From NCBI RefSeq assembly GCF_005886345.1, contig NZ_PNEC01000023.1:48067-112066 (forward strand): DNA of 64,000 nucleotides, read 5' to 3'. The notes under the pieces are model-generated. The model worked only from the letters and a program-made list of their open reading frames with translations, was not told the origin of the DNA and did no database searches. The translations under genes and the position numbers were made by a program. The DNA is from Pseudoalteromonas phenolica. GTDB taxonomy: Bacteria > Pseudomonadota > Gammaproteobacteria > Enterobacterales > Alteromonadaceae. Within the stretch, counting starts at the first letter, position 1. Every line of letters begins with the position of its first letter. This document shows positions 1 to 8,759 of the stretch, piece by piece.

Positions 1-360
1 AATTGCGCCATTTTTTTGTGTTTTCATGCTTGGCAATACGGCTTGAATAGCTGCATAAGCGCCTTTGACATTCAAGTTAAATAGCGCGTCTAACGTGGCT
101 TCGTCGGTATCTTCAATGGTGGCACTTAAATGTTTGCCGGCATTCGAAACTAGGGCGTCAACACGACCTTTTTGCGTAATAATTTCAGCTATACAGCGCT
201 TAACCGTTTCGACACAACTTACATCACACTCTACGAAATTGCCAATCTCAGAAGGGGCAATATCGAGATTAAAGACTTGGTAGTTTTCTGATAGCAGCTT
301 TTCAACAACGGCGAGGCCGATGCCAAAGCTGCCACCTGTAACGATGGCAACTTTATTCAT
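1..360 (-). CDS. SDR family oxidoreductase, 3' end outside window
   Basis: The reverse strand from an ATG at 360 reads open to the window edge for 120 codons. The protein starts MNKVAIVTGGSFGIGLAVVE, which holds the TGxxxGIG dinucleotide-binding motif of short-chain dehydrogenases, and continues to a SNAG motif near residue 75 that matches the conserved NAG of the family. The catalytic YxxxK would lie beyond the window, so activity and substrate cannot be judged. It is an NAD(P)-dependent cytosolic oxidoreductase by family. It lies just downstream of slyD on the same strand with a short gap, so co-transcription is possible. Confidence 0.85.
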   Translation of the reverse strand, partial: MNKVAIVTGGSFGIGLAVVEKLLSENYQVFNLDIAPSEIGNFVECDVSCVETVKRCIAEIITQKGRVDALVSNAGKHLSATIEDTDEATLDALFNLNVKGAYAAIQAVLPSMKTQKNGAI

Positions 361-381
361 AATAAGTTATTCAATCTAAAA

Positions 382-870
382 TTAGTGACCGCAGCCACCT
401 TCACCGTGAACATGACCGTGAGATAACTCTTCAGCCGTCGCTTCACGCACAGATATCACTTCAACATCAAATGTCAGTGTTTTACCTGCAAAAGGGTGGT
501 TTAAATCGCAGTCAGCGTTAAAACGGCCAACTTTCACAATGCTTACTTGATGGCGACCTTGATTTGATTCAACAATGGCACTCATACCCGGCTTCCATAT
601 TTTGTTGTTGCCTAGGCCCTGTAAGTGTTTAATGGGAATACGTTGAATTAAGCCTTCTTGATACTCGCCGTAGCTGTCTTTAGGCTCAAGTGTCACACTG
701 AATTTGTCGCCTGCAGCTTTGCCTTCAAGTGCCGCTTCAAGACCTGGTAGCATGCCTTCAGTGCCATGAAGGTAAGTTAATGGCTCAGCGTTTGTGCTTG
801 TTTCAATTTGCTCACCGGCTTCACTTAACGTGTAGTGAAACTCGACAGCCGTATCTTTAGTAATTTGCAT
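382..870 (-). CDS. slyD: FKBP-type peptidyl-prolyl isomerase SlyD
   Basis: A 162-residue protein if started at MQITKDTAVE. The frame is open ten codons further upstream, but this ATG has a purine-rich AGAGAG stretch in front and matches the usual SlyD N-terminus. The protein has the FKBP core (LTYLHGTEGMLPGLEAAL), the inserted chaperone flap (residues about 70-120) and a short His/Cys/Gly-rich tail ending HGHVHGEGGCGH, which in SlyD proteins binds nickel. By family it catalyses proline isomerisation and chaperones folding in the cytosol and can deliver Ni to hydrogenase maturation. The tail is shorter than in E. coli SlyD. The family assignment is firm; a nickel role here is inferred. Confidence 0.92.
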   Translation of the reverse strand: MQITKDTAVEFHYTLSEAGEQIETSTNAEPLTYLHGTEGMLPGLEAALEGKAAGDKFSVTLEPKDSYGEYQEGLIQRIPIKHLQGLGNNKIWKPGMSAIVESNQGRHQVSIVKVGRFNADCDLNHPFAGKTLTFDVEVISVREATAEELSHGHVHGEGGCGH

Positions 871-932
871 GTTTTTCTCTCTTATCTCAGTTTGGTGCAC
901 ATTTTACGTGAGCAAACCATGAAGTGCGAGTG

Positions 933-2414
933 TTAAGGAGAAGTATTCGGCTTTACGAGCTGCTCGAGCTCAGAAAGAAACTTTTTAGGTTCTGGCTTTT
1001 TAGGTGTTTGCGCAGGTCTGGGTAAATGCAGCACCAGCTTTTTGCCTGGTTTAAGCAAGCTAGTGCTTTTTAGGTTATTCCATGTCAGTAAATCTTTGAC
1101 GGGCACATTGAATTGTTTACTGATCTCCCAAAGAGAGTCGCCATTTTGAATGATGTATTCATGTTCCATGGTTAACACTGGTTGTTTCTCTTCTTGAGCA
1201 AGGTAAGGGCTTACTTGATATTCAAGCATTAAGTTGGCGAGCGGTTGTGCCTTTTTTATTTTTAGTACTTCTCCGACTTTTAAAAGACTTGTTTGTTTAT
1301 TATTGAGTGCCATTAATGCATTGACCGAAGTATTAAAGCGACGCGCTAAACCATAAAAGGTGTCGTTTTTCAGCACGGTGTAAGTTTGGCTAAAGTAGTT
1401 TTGAAAGAAGTCACTTTGCCAAAGTTGTTTTTCGGTCAGGGGTAACAATACTTTGTGAGGGCCTTCAGGGGCACTTTGGTGTTGTAGGTAGCCAGGGTTT
1501 AGCTGGTGGAGTTGTCTTTTACTAACCCCTGTAAGTGAGGCAAGTACCGAAAAGTCAAAACGCTGAGCAAAGTCGACTTCACTGGTTAAGGCATAATTGG
1601 GCAGCTTTGGTATCTTAAACTCAGGATGTTTGGCCTGGAGTAGATAACTTAGAGCGAGTAGCTTTGGTACGTAGTCGGCGGTCTCAGAAGGGAGTTTGAG
1701 TTGCCAAAAGTAGCCTTGCTTGCCTTGTTTTTTACTTTTTCGAATCGCTTTTTTTACTCGACCCTCTCCGGTGTTATAGGCTGCGAGAGCATGTAACCAA
1801 TCACCGTTAAAGCGTTGGTAAAGATAAACTAAATAATCAAGGGCGGCATCGGTTGAGGCCAACACGTCTTGTCTGCCGTCGTACCATTCATCGGTTGTAA
1901 CGCCAAAGTGATAGGCGGTGCTATCCATTAGCTGCCAAATGCCCACTGCACTTTGACTAGAATGTACCTTAGGGCGAAAGTCACTCTCAACAAATGGCAG
2001 TAATACCATATCCATGGGTAAGCCTTTTTGCTTTATTTTTTCAGCAATATGAAACAGGTAAGGCTTTGCACGCTTATTTACTTTCAACAAGTAATCGGGT
2101 TGTTTCAAATACCAATCAATGCGTTTTTGCAAGCGAGGTGTCGGCACTATGTCAAAGGCTAAACTGGCAATTATTTCTTGCCAAAGATCGTCGTAAACGA
2201 CAGGGCTAACTTTGGGTGTAATACTGGAATGTATGTCTTCTTGTATTTTATTATCTGCTTTATATGGCTTATATTCAGGTGTAGACTGATTTAATAGCGC
2301 CGAAATTTCATGAGGTTCAGCTGAGCCATTTTGATCAGGTGAAGAGGTACTTTGGCATGCTGTTAATACTAGCAACCCGATACACAATAAAATGCTTCTA
2401 AAATGTATATTCAT
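933..2414 (-). CDS. mltD: Membrane-bound lytic murein transglycosylase D
   Basis: Cleaves the glycan strands of peptidoglycan to anhydromuropeptides in the periplasm. The 493-residue protein begins with a lipoprotein signal (LLVLTAC lipobox), so it should be anchored in the outer membrane. An SLT domain follows (roughly 95-230), with the catalytic Glu in PFVESDF near residue 143 and the GIWQLM and AAYNTGEG motifs. Two LysM peptidoglycan-binding repeats lie in the C-terminal third (YTVLKNDTFYGLARRF and YIIQNGDSLWEISKQF). Of two close ATGs, the second (2414) is chosen because GGAG lies 7 nt ahead of it and only 1 nt ahead of the first. The next gene upstream, a degenerate metallo-beta-lactamase-fold protein, is 19 bp away. 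Confidence 0.93.
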   Translation of the reverse strand: MNIHFRSILLCIGLLVLTACQSTSSPDQNGSAEPHEISALLNQSTPEYKPYKADNKIQEDIHSSITPKVSPVVYDDLWQEIIASLAFDIVPTPRLQKRIDWYLKQPDYLLKVNKRAKPYLFHIAEKIKQKGLPMDMVLLPFVESDFRPKVHSSQSAVGIWQLMDSTAYHFGVTTDEWYDGRQDVLASTDAALDYLVYLYQRFNGDWLHALAAYNTGEGRVKKAIRKSKKQGKQGYFWQLKLPSETADYVPKLLALSYLLQAKHPEFKIPKLPNYALTSEVDFAQRFDFSVLASLTGVSKRQLHQLNPGYLQHQSAPEGPHKVLLPLTEKQLWQSDFFQNYFSQTYTVLKNDTFYGLARRFNTSVNALMALNNKQTSLLKVGEVLKIKKAQPLANLMLEYQVSPYLAQEEKQPVLTMEHEYIIQNGDSLWEISKQFNVPVKDLLTWNNLKSTSLLKPGKKLVLHLPRPAQTPKKPEPKKFLSELEQLVKPNTSP

Positions 2415-2433
2415 ACCCATACTCCTTTACCAA

Positions 2434-3396
2434 TTATAGCACTGTCCCTTGCTTTTGCATTTTTTGCACCTGTTTGGCTTTAGCTAGCTCATACATCAAT
2501 CTCAGCCGAGTTTGCGTGAGCTCATCCGTTTTGTACATTGCCAGCAATGCTTCTGGCATTGCCATCGAGTCGCTGTTGATTGCGGCCTCTAAAAAGGAAA
2601 TTGGTTTTTCTAACGCTTTGAGTTTATATGGCTTACCTTGTGCAGGTAGTAACCAAGTCACTTTTTCAGCATGACGTAGTTTTTTAACTGTTGTGAACCA
2701 AGCCTCTAAATCACTTTCCTGTACATAGGGAATAGGGTTCGTGGTTAAGCCTGCAAATAATCCCAGATTATGATGACTTAATATACTTAGGTTACCTTGT
2801 GTCGCCCCTTCGATTTCTTCTACGACAATAGAGTGCTTACCTAAATCTAGAGTCACTTGAGCAGCCTTTAATAAAGTAGGAGAAGAAAATGATGTACTTA
2901 GCCACTTATCAATACGTGCTTTAGCTTTATTAAGACGTTGTTGAAGCTGAGCGTTAGATTGTATTTCTACCCGCGATTGACTGAGTTGTAGACTTTTTTC
3001 GAATCGAGAGAGTTTATCTTTTAAGGCGCTTTGGTATTCATTGAAATGCTGTGAAACATGACGTGGTGCATGCCATGTCGCACCAGGAAATTCATTCGCT
3101 AGTAGCATCATCCCTAAGATTTGCTCTTCATCACTGCTGGTGCTGAATAAATGGCAAATAGGTTGGGGAATGCGTTTTTTTACTTCGCTTGCAAAATTTT
3201 CTAGTGCGCTAAAGTCTCCATGTGCATCAATAATAGCTGCGCATCTTTGACCGACTAAAATAGCCTGATTACTTGTGAGGTATCGGGCGTCGGACGGAGG
3301 GGCAATCAAAAAAGTCTTGTCATCGAACTTTAGCCATTGTGTTGCAGAAGCTGAAATTGAGATAAAAATAAAAAGTAGGGCGAAGAAAAATCGCAT
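2434..3396 (-). CDS. Secreted metallo-beta-lactamase-fold protein without metal ligands
   Basis: A 320-residue protein with an N-terminal signal peptide (MRFFFALLFIFISISASA), so probably periplasmic. The middle has the layout of the metallo-beta-lactamase fold: a strand-turn (AAIIDAHGDFSALENF), the place where THxHxDHxxG is expected (residues about 83-95, FSTSSDEEQILGMM), the following FPGATWHAPRH, and a strand pair near EGATQGNLSILSHHNLGLFAGLTTN, which resembles the xxxHTxGxxxxxxxxxxLFxGDL segment. The metal-binding His and Asp residues are absent at all of these sites, so hydrolase activity is unlikely. Upstream in-frame ATGs exist at 3411 and 3426; 3396 gives the cleanest signal peptide. 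It precedes mltD, a position occupied by gloB in E. coli. Function unknown. Confidence 0.8.
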   Translation of the reverse strand: MRFFFALLFIFISISASATQWLKFDDKTFLIAPPSDARYLTSNQAILVGQRCAAIIDAHGDFSALENFASEVKKRIPQPICHLFSTSSDEEQILGMMLLANEFPGATWHAPRHVSQHFNEYQSALKDKLSRFEKSLQLSQSRVEIQSNAQLQQRLNKAKARIDKWLSTSFSSPTLLKAAQVTLDLGKHSIVVEEIEGATQGNLSILSHHNLGLFAGLTTNPIPYVQESDLEAWFTTVKKLRHAEKVTWLLPAQGKPYKLKALEKPISFLEAAINSDSMAMPEALLAMYKTDELTQTRLRLMYELAKAKQVQKMQKQGTVL

Positions 3397-3470
3397 AATC
3401 AAATAGAACATTACTGTGCAATTCAAAGTTGCACGTAATTTAACCGATTATGCGAGTTGATTAAAGTAAA

Positions 3471-3743
3471 TTACTCTTCGCTGCTAGTTAGATGAGAAGA
3501 AAGTTTTGTGATTAACCCCTCTTGCGCAGTTTTTTGTGCTTGTAAGTCGTGACACAGGTGAAGCGCGGCCATAAGTAACGCGTTGTGCTCAGTGCGAATA
3601 GAGCTGCGCTGCTTCATTTCTTCTACCGTGCTATTTAGCAAGGCTGCAGCATCGAGGAGCGCGGCTTCTTGCCCCTCAGTGCAGGCAAATTGATGTGTTT
3701 TGCCAAGCAGGCTCACTTCAACTTGATTGGTTTTTTGCGACAT
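3471..3743 (-). CDS. zapA: Cell division protein ZapA
   Basis: A 90-residue protein with the ZapA signature: N-terminal strand VEVSLLGKTHQFACTEGQE, the LLDAAALLN helix and a long C-terminal coiled coil (EHNALLMAALHLCHDLQAQK). ZapA binds FtsZ and bundles protofilaments at the division ring in the cytosol. Its start overlaps the stop of the upstream coiled-coil gene in a TAATG junction, so the two are translationally coupled. The 6S RNA and folate cyclo-ligase gene often found after zapA are not here; the next gene begins only about 75 bp downstream. Confidence 0.93.
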   Translation of the reverse strand: MSQKTNQVEVSLLGKTHQFACTEGQEAALLDAAALLNSTVEEMKQRSSIRTEHNALLMAALHLCHDLQAQKTAQEGLITKLSSHLTSSEE

Positions 3744-3973
3744 TAGCTAGCCTGAGTTGCACTCTGTAGCTTGCTCAACAGGCCAGATAAAGTTTGGCTT
3801 GTCTCTTTTTGCTTTTCTTCACTTTCAAGTACTTCTAGCTGCAGAGTTTCATTTTCATCAACTAGTTTTTCATTTTGAGCTTTAAGCTCTGAAAGTTCGT
3901 TATTTAAACGATTGTTTTGGTTGATCAGTTCATCAATCAATTGTTCGAGTTTTGGGAGAGTTTCGTTGTTCAT
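3743..3973 (-). CDS. Small coiled-coil protein, TIGR02449/ZapB-like
   Basis: A 76-residue, highly charged protein predicted to be one continuous coiled coil: heptads run from KLEQLIDELINQNNRLNNEL through NEKLVDENETLQLEVLESEE. This composition and its place directly ahead of zapA fit the TIGR02449 family. These resemble ZapB, the filament partner of ZapA in E. coli, in length and coiled-coil nature, so a role at the Z-ring is a reasonable inference but is not shown by sequence. The stop codon overlaps the zapA start by one base. Confidence 0.85.
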   Translation of the reverse strand: MNNETLPKLEQLIDELINQNNRLNNELSELKAQNEKLVDENETLQLEVLESEEKQKETSQTLSGLLSKLQSATQAS

Positions 3974-4216
3974 AAAGGCGCTCTATTGACTGTTATATAT
4001 GGTACAAATGTAAAACAAACTGACTAAGGATGCTAGCAAATACCTAGCTTTGCGGTGCATTTTGTCATTATTTAGTCATAAATGAGTAAATTCAGCTCTA
4101 ATACATGTAATAAACACTATTTTGAAAAGTTGGGTTCTCTTTAATTTTATATTTCTCAGGACGGTGTCGTTTATATCTGAAGGTAATTAGGTGATAATGT
4201 AAGCTGTTATCTTCAA

Positions 4217-4236
4217 ACCTGAGTGAGTGCTCAGGT
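4217..4236 (+). promoter_or_regulatory. Stem-loop in the rlmJ leader
   Basis: ACCTGAG and CTCAGGT form a perfect 7-bp stem around the loop TGAGTG, ending 20 bp before the rlmJ ATG. No T-tract follows, so it is not a terminator. It could shape the 5' leader or be a protein-binding site. Confidence 0.4.
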
Positions 4237-4256
4237 AAACACTTTTGGGCGCAATT

Positions 4257-5093
4257 ATGCTGAGTTATCGACATTCATTTCATGCAGGCAATCCTGCTGA
4301 CATCATCAAACACCTTGTTCTGGCACAAGTGCTCGAATACATGACTAAAAAAGATAAACCGTTTGATTACATTGATACGCATTCTGGTGCTGGTTTTTTT
4401 GAATTAGCAGGCGCTGATTCACAAAAGACACAAGAATATCTTGATGGCATTGGCAAGCTTTGGCATTACCAAGGTCAAAACCAAGCAATTCTAGATTTTG
4501 TTGAGTTGGTTAAAGGTATGAACGAAGCGTCATTAGCGTTTTATCCTGGCTCTCCAAAAGTGGCAGAACAGTTTTTACGTCGTCAAGATAAAGGCTGGTT
4601 CTTTGAACTACACCCGCAAGATCTAGATTTACTTGAGAAAAACACTCAACATAAAAAATCTTTGCGTGTAAAAGGTGAAGATGGCTTTAAAGGCTTGCAG
4701 GGCTTGGTGCCACCAACTTCAAGAAGAGCCTGCGTGTTGATGGACCCGCCTTATGAAATTAAAACCGATTATCAACATGCCGTGAAGATGATAGTTAAGG
4801 CGCATAAAAAGTTTAGCTCTGGCACCTATATGATTTGGTATCCGGTTGTAGACAGAGAGCGCATTGATTTAATGGAGCAAACTTTAAAAGAGTCTGGCGT
4901 TAGAAACATTCAATTATTTGAACTGGCAACCAGTGCCGATACTGACGTTCATGGAATGACGGCATCAGGTATGATGGTGGTGAATCCACCATGGACACTA
5001 AAAAAGACCATGGATGAAGTTTTACCTGAGTTAGTTGATTTACTATCTGATGAAGCAGGATTTTATAGAAGCGAACAGTTAGTTGAAGAGTAA
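4257..5093 (+). CDS. rlmJ: 23S rRNA (adenine-2030-N6)-methyltransferase RlmJ
   Basis: Methylates A2030 in 23S rRNA using S-adenosylmethionine. The 278-residue protein opens MLSYRHSFHAGNPADIIKH, typical of RlmJ, and carries the catalytic DPPYE motif near residue 163 (VLMDPPYEIKTDY). An in-frame TTG lies four codons upstream, but the ATG at 4257 gives the family N-terminus. It is a single-gene unit, divergent from the zapA pair and convergent with the porin gene. Confidence 0.93.
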   Translation: MLSYRHSFHAGNPADIIKHLVLAQVLEYMTKKDKPFDYIDTHSGAGFFELAGADSQKTQEYLDGIGKLWHYQGQNQAILDFVELVKGMNEASLAFYPGSPKVAEQFLRRQDKGWFFELHPQDLDLLEKNTQHKKSLRVKGEDGFKGLQGLVPPTSRRACVLMDPPYEIKTDYQHAVKMIVKAHKKFSSGTYMIWYPVVDRERIDLMEQTLKESGVRNIQLFELATSADTDVHGMTASGMMVVNPPWTLKKTMDEVLPELVDLLSDEAGFYRSEQLVEE

Positions 5094-5116
5094 CTTCGAC
5101 GAAACTTAAAAAATAA

Positions 5117-5135
5117 AGCGGCGTATTACGCCGCT
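5117..5135 (-). terminator. Rho-independent terminator of the porin gene
   Basis: AGCGGCG and CGCCGCT form a 7-bp GC-rich stem with loop TATTA. On the minus strand the hairpin is followed by a T-rich run (TTATTTTTT), so it should end transcription of the porin gene, about 40 bp after its stop. The plus strand has As after the stem, so it suits rlmJ poorly. Confidence 0.7.
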
Positions 5136-5172
5136 AAAAACTTTGCCCATAAAGTATGGGTAAGTTGGGAGT

Positions 5173-6336
5173 TTAGAGCACGTATTTCACAGACATTTGG
5201 ATGCGATCTAAATCACCTTCAGCACCATTCTCTGTTTCACGTGTACCTACCTTATATTCAGCACCAAAAGTCAGCTTTTTAACCGGAGAGTAAAGCAAGT
5301 TAGCACTATAGCTCATGCTTGATTTAGTCGGGTTATAAGTATCACCTAAAACGTTGTCGACATTATCAGCATTGAAGAAAGAGTATAAGAAAGTTGAACG
5401 GAATTTGTCATTCCAGTGGTGTTGATAACCAACAAAGCCAGACGTTGAATCAATCGTATGCAGATTTGAACCATCATATACCGCGCCATTTGCAACGTTT
5501 AGACCTACATAACGGCCAAGACCCGCGCCTTGAGTTAGCATAAACTTGAAGTTATTTTTACCAAAGTTCACACGACCTGATGCACTTACACCAAATGATG
5601 TTTCACTTTCATCAGCAGCGCCAATTTTGTAAGTGAGCTGGCGTGCTAAAGCAGTAAGTACAAAGTTACCCCAATCAGCATTGTGCGTGTAACGAGCCGT
5701 GAAGTCAGGCATAGATGCATCATCTGAAACAACACGGCCTGCATCAGCAGTGGTTACTGTACTTTCTGGGTTTTCTACTGAGAACGAGAAGTTACCACTC
5801 GTATATTTCGCCATAGCTTGACGAACGAATACTGTACCTTCAGCTGGACCTATGAAGTCGATTGTTTCAGGCAGAGCACCGACGTTTTGGAAGTTTGACC
5901 AAGCCTGACCAAATAACCAACCTTTGTAGGTAACAAATGCTTGACGAATACGCGGAGAATAAGAGTTACTGACGCGCTCATTACCACCTGTTGAGGCAAT
6001 AAAATCTAGCTCAATTTTCGTTTTTATGGTGCTGCCATCTTCAAGCTTAGTGGCTGTACCAAAGTTAAAACGAGATTGACGGGCATGCATATCAAATACC
6101 GCATCTTCACTGCTAGAAGCTGATACAGGTGTTGTACCAGGCACATAGAAATCACGGCCAATATGCTGTGCGCCTAAAGTACCGTCAGAAAAATCACTCC
6201 AAATAGCGTCGAGCTTAACGTAACCGCCATAGCTTATTTTGGTGTCTTCAATGGTGCCTGCTAGAGCAGGTGGGCTTAGAGCGCTTGATACTGCTAGAGC
6301 TGTAAGGGTTTTAATTGCTACACTTTTAGTTGTCAT
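5173..6336 (-). CDS. DcaP-like trimeric outer-membrane porin
   Basis: A 387-residue protein with a signal peptide (MTTKSVAIKTLTALAVSSALSPPALA) followed by alternating beta strands with aromatic girdles and a C-terminal YVL, as expected of an outer-membrane barrel. KISYGGYVKLDAIWSDFSDG and the conserved HARQSRFNFGT and RQAFVTYKGWLFGQAWSNF blocks match the DcaP family, which forms channels for carboxylic acids and other small anionic solutes. It is transcribed divergently from acs across a 390-bp gap; that context suggests uptake of acetate or related acids, which is inference. An AAGGA site precedes the start. Confidence 0.85.
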   Translation of the reverse strand: MTTKSVAIKTLTALAVSSALSPPALAGTIEDTKISYGGYVKLDAIWSDFSDGTLGAQHIGRDFYVPGTTPVSASSSEDAVFDMHARQSRFNFGTATKLEDGSTIKTKIELDFIASTGGNERVSNSYSPRIRQAFVTYKGWLFGQAWSNFQNVGALPETIDFIGPAEGTVFVRQAMAKYTSGNFSFSVENPESTVTTADAGRVVSDDASMPDFTARYTHNADWGNFVLTALARQLTYKIGAADESETSFGVSASGRVNFGKNNFKFMLTQGAGLGRYVGLNVANGAVYDGSNLHTIDSTSGFVGYQHHWNDKFRSTFLYSFFNADNVDNVLGDTYNPTKSSMSYSANLLYSPVKKLTFGAEYKVGTRETENGAEGDLDRIQMSVKYVL

Positions 6337-6726
6337 AGTTGATGTTCCTTAAAGCTGCGTTGTTAATTGTAACGACGCTGTCATAAATGAGAGTTCATAT
6401 CCACTGTTGTTGATGGTCGCTTTTTGCTCAATTAGTCTTTGGTCTATACGACCAAGGTGGAGGGATAAACAAAAAATTCACAGTCCATTAATAATTTGTG
6501 GCAATATTTCGTCTATAAAAGTAGGATTAAACGCATTTTACGCTGTATTTTTCATTTATTTAATATAGGGTTGGACTGTTTGGTTCTATTTTAGGCACTT
6601 TATTGCAAAAATTGATCTATGTTTGTTTTTTAACCTTTATACAACTAAGGTCTAATTCTTTAACTGCAACGCCTGAGTGATCCTTGATGAAAGCCCAAGG
6701 GCAAGTAAATTAATATGGAGATGACT
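6337..6726. promoter_or_regulatory. Divergent control region between porin gene and acs
   Basis: AT-rich 390 bp without a gene. It contains an inverted repeat TTGGTC-N5-GACCAA at 6439-6455 and a further GGTCTAA at 6649-6655 close to acs. Both could be regulator sites for the acetate response; which protein binds is not known. I did not find a convincing CRP site. Confidence 0.45.
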
Positions 6727-8667
6727 ATGTCACAAAGCATTTATCCGGTTCCTGAAGCTATCAAGAACAATGCATTAGTTAATAACGACCAGTATGAGAC
6801 TTTATATAAACAGTCTATCGACAATCCTGAAGCATTTTGGGCTGAGCACGGTAAACGCCTTGATTGGTCAACCCCTTATACAAAAGTTAAAAACACCTCT
6901 TTCGATAAAGGTCATATCAGCATTAATTGGTATGAAGATGGCGAGCTTAACGCATCTTATAACTGTATCGACCGCCACCTTACAGACAAGGCCGATAAAG
7001 TTGCGCTAATTTGGGAAGGGGATAGCCCAGAGCAAAGCGAAAATATCACTTTCCAACAGCTTCATGACGAAGTGGCAAAACTTGCCAACGGCCTTAAAAA
7101 GCTAGGTGTTGAAAAAGGCGATCGCGTTGCGATTTATATGCCGATGACGCCATTTGCAATTTATGCAATGCAGGCTTGTGCGCGTATTGGTGCTATCCAC
7201 TCAGTGGTATTTGGTGGCTTCTCGCCATCAGCAATTGCGGATCGTATTAAAGACTCTGGCGCGAAAGTGGTTATCACATCTGATGAAGGCCGCCGCGGTG
7301 GCAATACAGTTCCGCTTAAAGCCAACGTTGACGAAGCCGTTTCTCAAGATGGCGTAACGACGGTTGAGCATGTTGTTGTGCATCAACTAACCGGTGGTGA
7401 AGTTGATTGGCAAGGTCATGACGTATGGTGGCATGAGTTAACAGCAGATGTACCAGCTGAATGTGAACCAACACCAATGAATGCCGAAGACCCACTCTTC
7501 ATTCTTTATACCTCTGGTTCGACTGGCACGCCAAAAGGTGTTGTACATACAACCGGTGGTTACCTAGTTTATTCATCAATGACCCATGAATATGTGTTCG
7601 ATATTAAAGAAGACGATATTTACTGGTGTACAGCCGATGTGGGTTGGATCACAGGTCACAGCTACATGGCATATGGCCCACTAGCTAATGGCTGTACTCA
7701 GGTTGTATTTGAAGGTGTACCAACTTACCCAAGCGCAGGCCGTATTGGTGAGGTGGTTGATAAGCACAATGTAACCATTCTTTATACTGCTCCAACGGCT
7801 ATTCGCGCACTAATGGCGAAAGGCGATGAGCCAACAGCGAGTTCAAAGCGTGATTCACTGCGTATCATGGGTTCAGTAGGTGAGCCAATCAACCCTGAAG
7901 CATGGACTTGGTATCATGAGCGCATTGGTAACAGCAAATGCCCAATCGTAGATACTTGGTGGCAAACTGAAACGGGTGGCATCATGATCACACCACTGCC
8001 AGGTGCGACAGACATGAAACCAGGCTCGGCAACACGTCCATTCTTTGGTATTGCTCCGGCTCTATTTGATGCTGCAGGTGAAACACTTCAAGGCGCAACA
8101 GAAGGTAACCTAGTTATTCTTGATAGCTGGCCGTCACAAGCGCGAACAGTGTATGGTGACCATGAGCGTTTTGAGCAAACTTACTTCTCAGCTTACCCAG
8201 GCGTTTACTTCACAGGTGACGGTTGTCGTCGCGATGAAGACGGTTATTACTGGATCACAGGTCGTGTAGATGACGTATTGAACGTATCAGGTCATCGCTT
8301 AGGTACTGCTGAAATCGAAAGTGCTCTAGTTGCACACGAAGCAGTCGCAGAAGCGGCTGTAGTGGGCTACCCACATGACATCAAAGGTCAAGGCATTTAT
8401 GTGTATGTAACACCGAATGAAGGCGTGCAGCTAAGCGATGAGCTAACTAAAGAAGTGCGTAACTGGGTTCGTAAAGAGTTAAGCCCAATTGCTTCACCAG
8501 ATATGATCCAATGGTCACCGGGTCTGCCTAAGACACGCTCTGGTAAGATTATGCGCCGTATTTTACGTAAGATCGCCGCGAATGAGCACCAACAGCTAGG
8601 TGATACGTCGACACTGGCCGATCCTACTGTAGTAGATGAATTAATAGAAAATCGTTTAAATCGTTAA
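6727..8667 (+). CDS. acs: Acetyl-CoA synthetase
   Basis: Converts acetate, ATP and CoA to acetyl-CoA through acetyl-AMP; the high-affinity route for acetate scavenging. The 646-residue protein has the adenylate-forming A3 loop [11 protein letters not shown] at 261-271, WWQTETGG, the hinge region [10 protein letters not shown] and the C-terminal [10 protein letters not shown], where K607 corresponds to the lysine acetylated by Pat in Salmonella Acs (K609). Three ATGs are close together; the third is chosen because GGAG lies 6 nt ahead and MSQSIYPVP matches the family start. A hairpin terminator follows, then the CrbR-like regulator. Confidence 0.96.
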   Translation: MSQSIYPVPEAIKNNALVNNDQYETLYKQSIDNPEAFWAEHGKRLDWSTPYTKVKNTSFDKGHISINWYEDGELNASYNCIDRHLTDKADKVALIWEGDSPEQSENITFQQLHDEVAKLANGLKKLGVEKGDRVAIYMPMTPFAIYAMQACARIGAIHSVVFGGFSPSAIADRIKDSGAKVVITSDEGRRGGNTVPLKANVDEAVSQDGVTTVEHVVVHQLTGGEVDWQGHDVWWHELTADVPAECEPTPMNAEDPLFILYTSGSTGTPKGVVHTTGGYLVYSSMTHEYVFDIKEDDIYWCTADVGWITGHSYMAYGPLANGCTQVVFEGVPTYPSAGRIGEVVDKHNVTILYTAPTAIRALMAKGDEPTASSKRDSLRIMGSVGEPINPEAWTWYHERIGNSKCPIVDTWWQTETGGIMITPLPGATDMKPGSATRPFFGIAPALFDAAGETLQGATEGNLVILDSWPSQARTVYGDHERFEQTYFSAYPGVYFTGDGCRRDEDGYYWITGRVDDVLNVSGHRLGTAEIESALVAHEAVAEAAVVGYPHDIKGQGIYVYVTPNEGVQLSDELTKEVRNWVRKELSPIASPDMIQWSPGLPKTRSGKIMRRILRKIAANEHQQLGDTSTLADPTVVDELIENRLNR

Positions 8668-8714
8668 TAGAACGCTAAAAACTTGAATTTCATTAAATTC
8701 TAATCGTACTATAT

Positions 8715-8748
8715 CGGCTGTCTTCTTTCAGATGACAGCCGAATTTTT
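8715..8748 (+). terminator. Terminator/attenuator between acs and the CrbR-like gene
   Basis: CGGCTGTC and GACAGCCG form an 8-bp stem with an 11-base loop, followed by AATTTTT. It ends directly before the AGGAG ribosome site of the next gene, so that gene depends on read-through or on a promoter inside this short stretch. Confidence 0.75.
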
Positions 8749-8759
8749 AGGAGTAAAGC

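Noticed and set aside
65..283. 72-codon open frame on the plus strand
   Set aside because: It is the complement of the SDR dehydrogenase, whose TGxxxGIG and NAG motifs are clear on the minus strand.
3426..3470. Possible 6S RNA after zapA
   Set aside because: 6S RNA (about 180 nt) often follows zapA, but only about 75 bp separate zapA from the next gene here and no long hairpin is visible.
5146..5160. CCCATA/TATGGG hairpin between rlmJ and the porin gene as a terminator
   Set aside because: The stem is only 6 bp with a 3-base loop and no T run follows on either strand.
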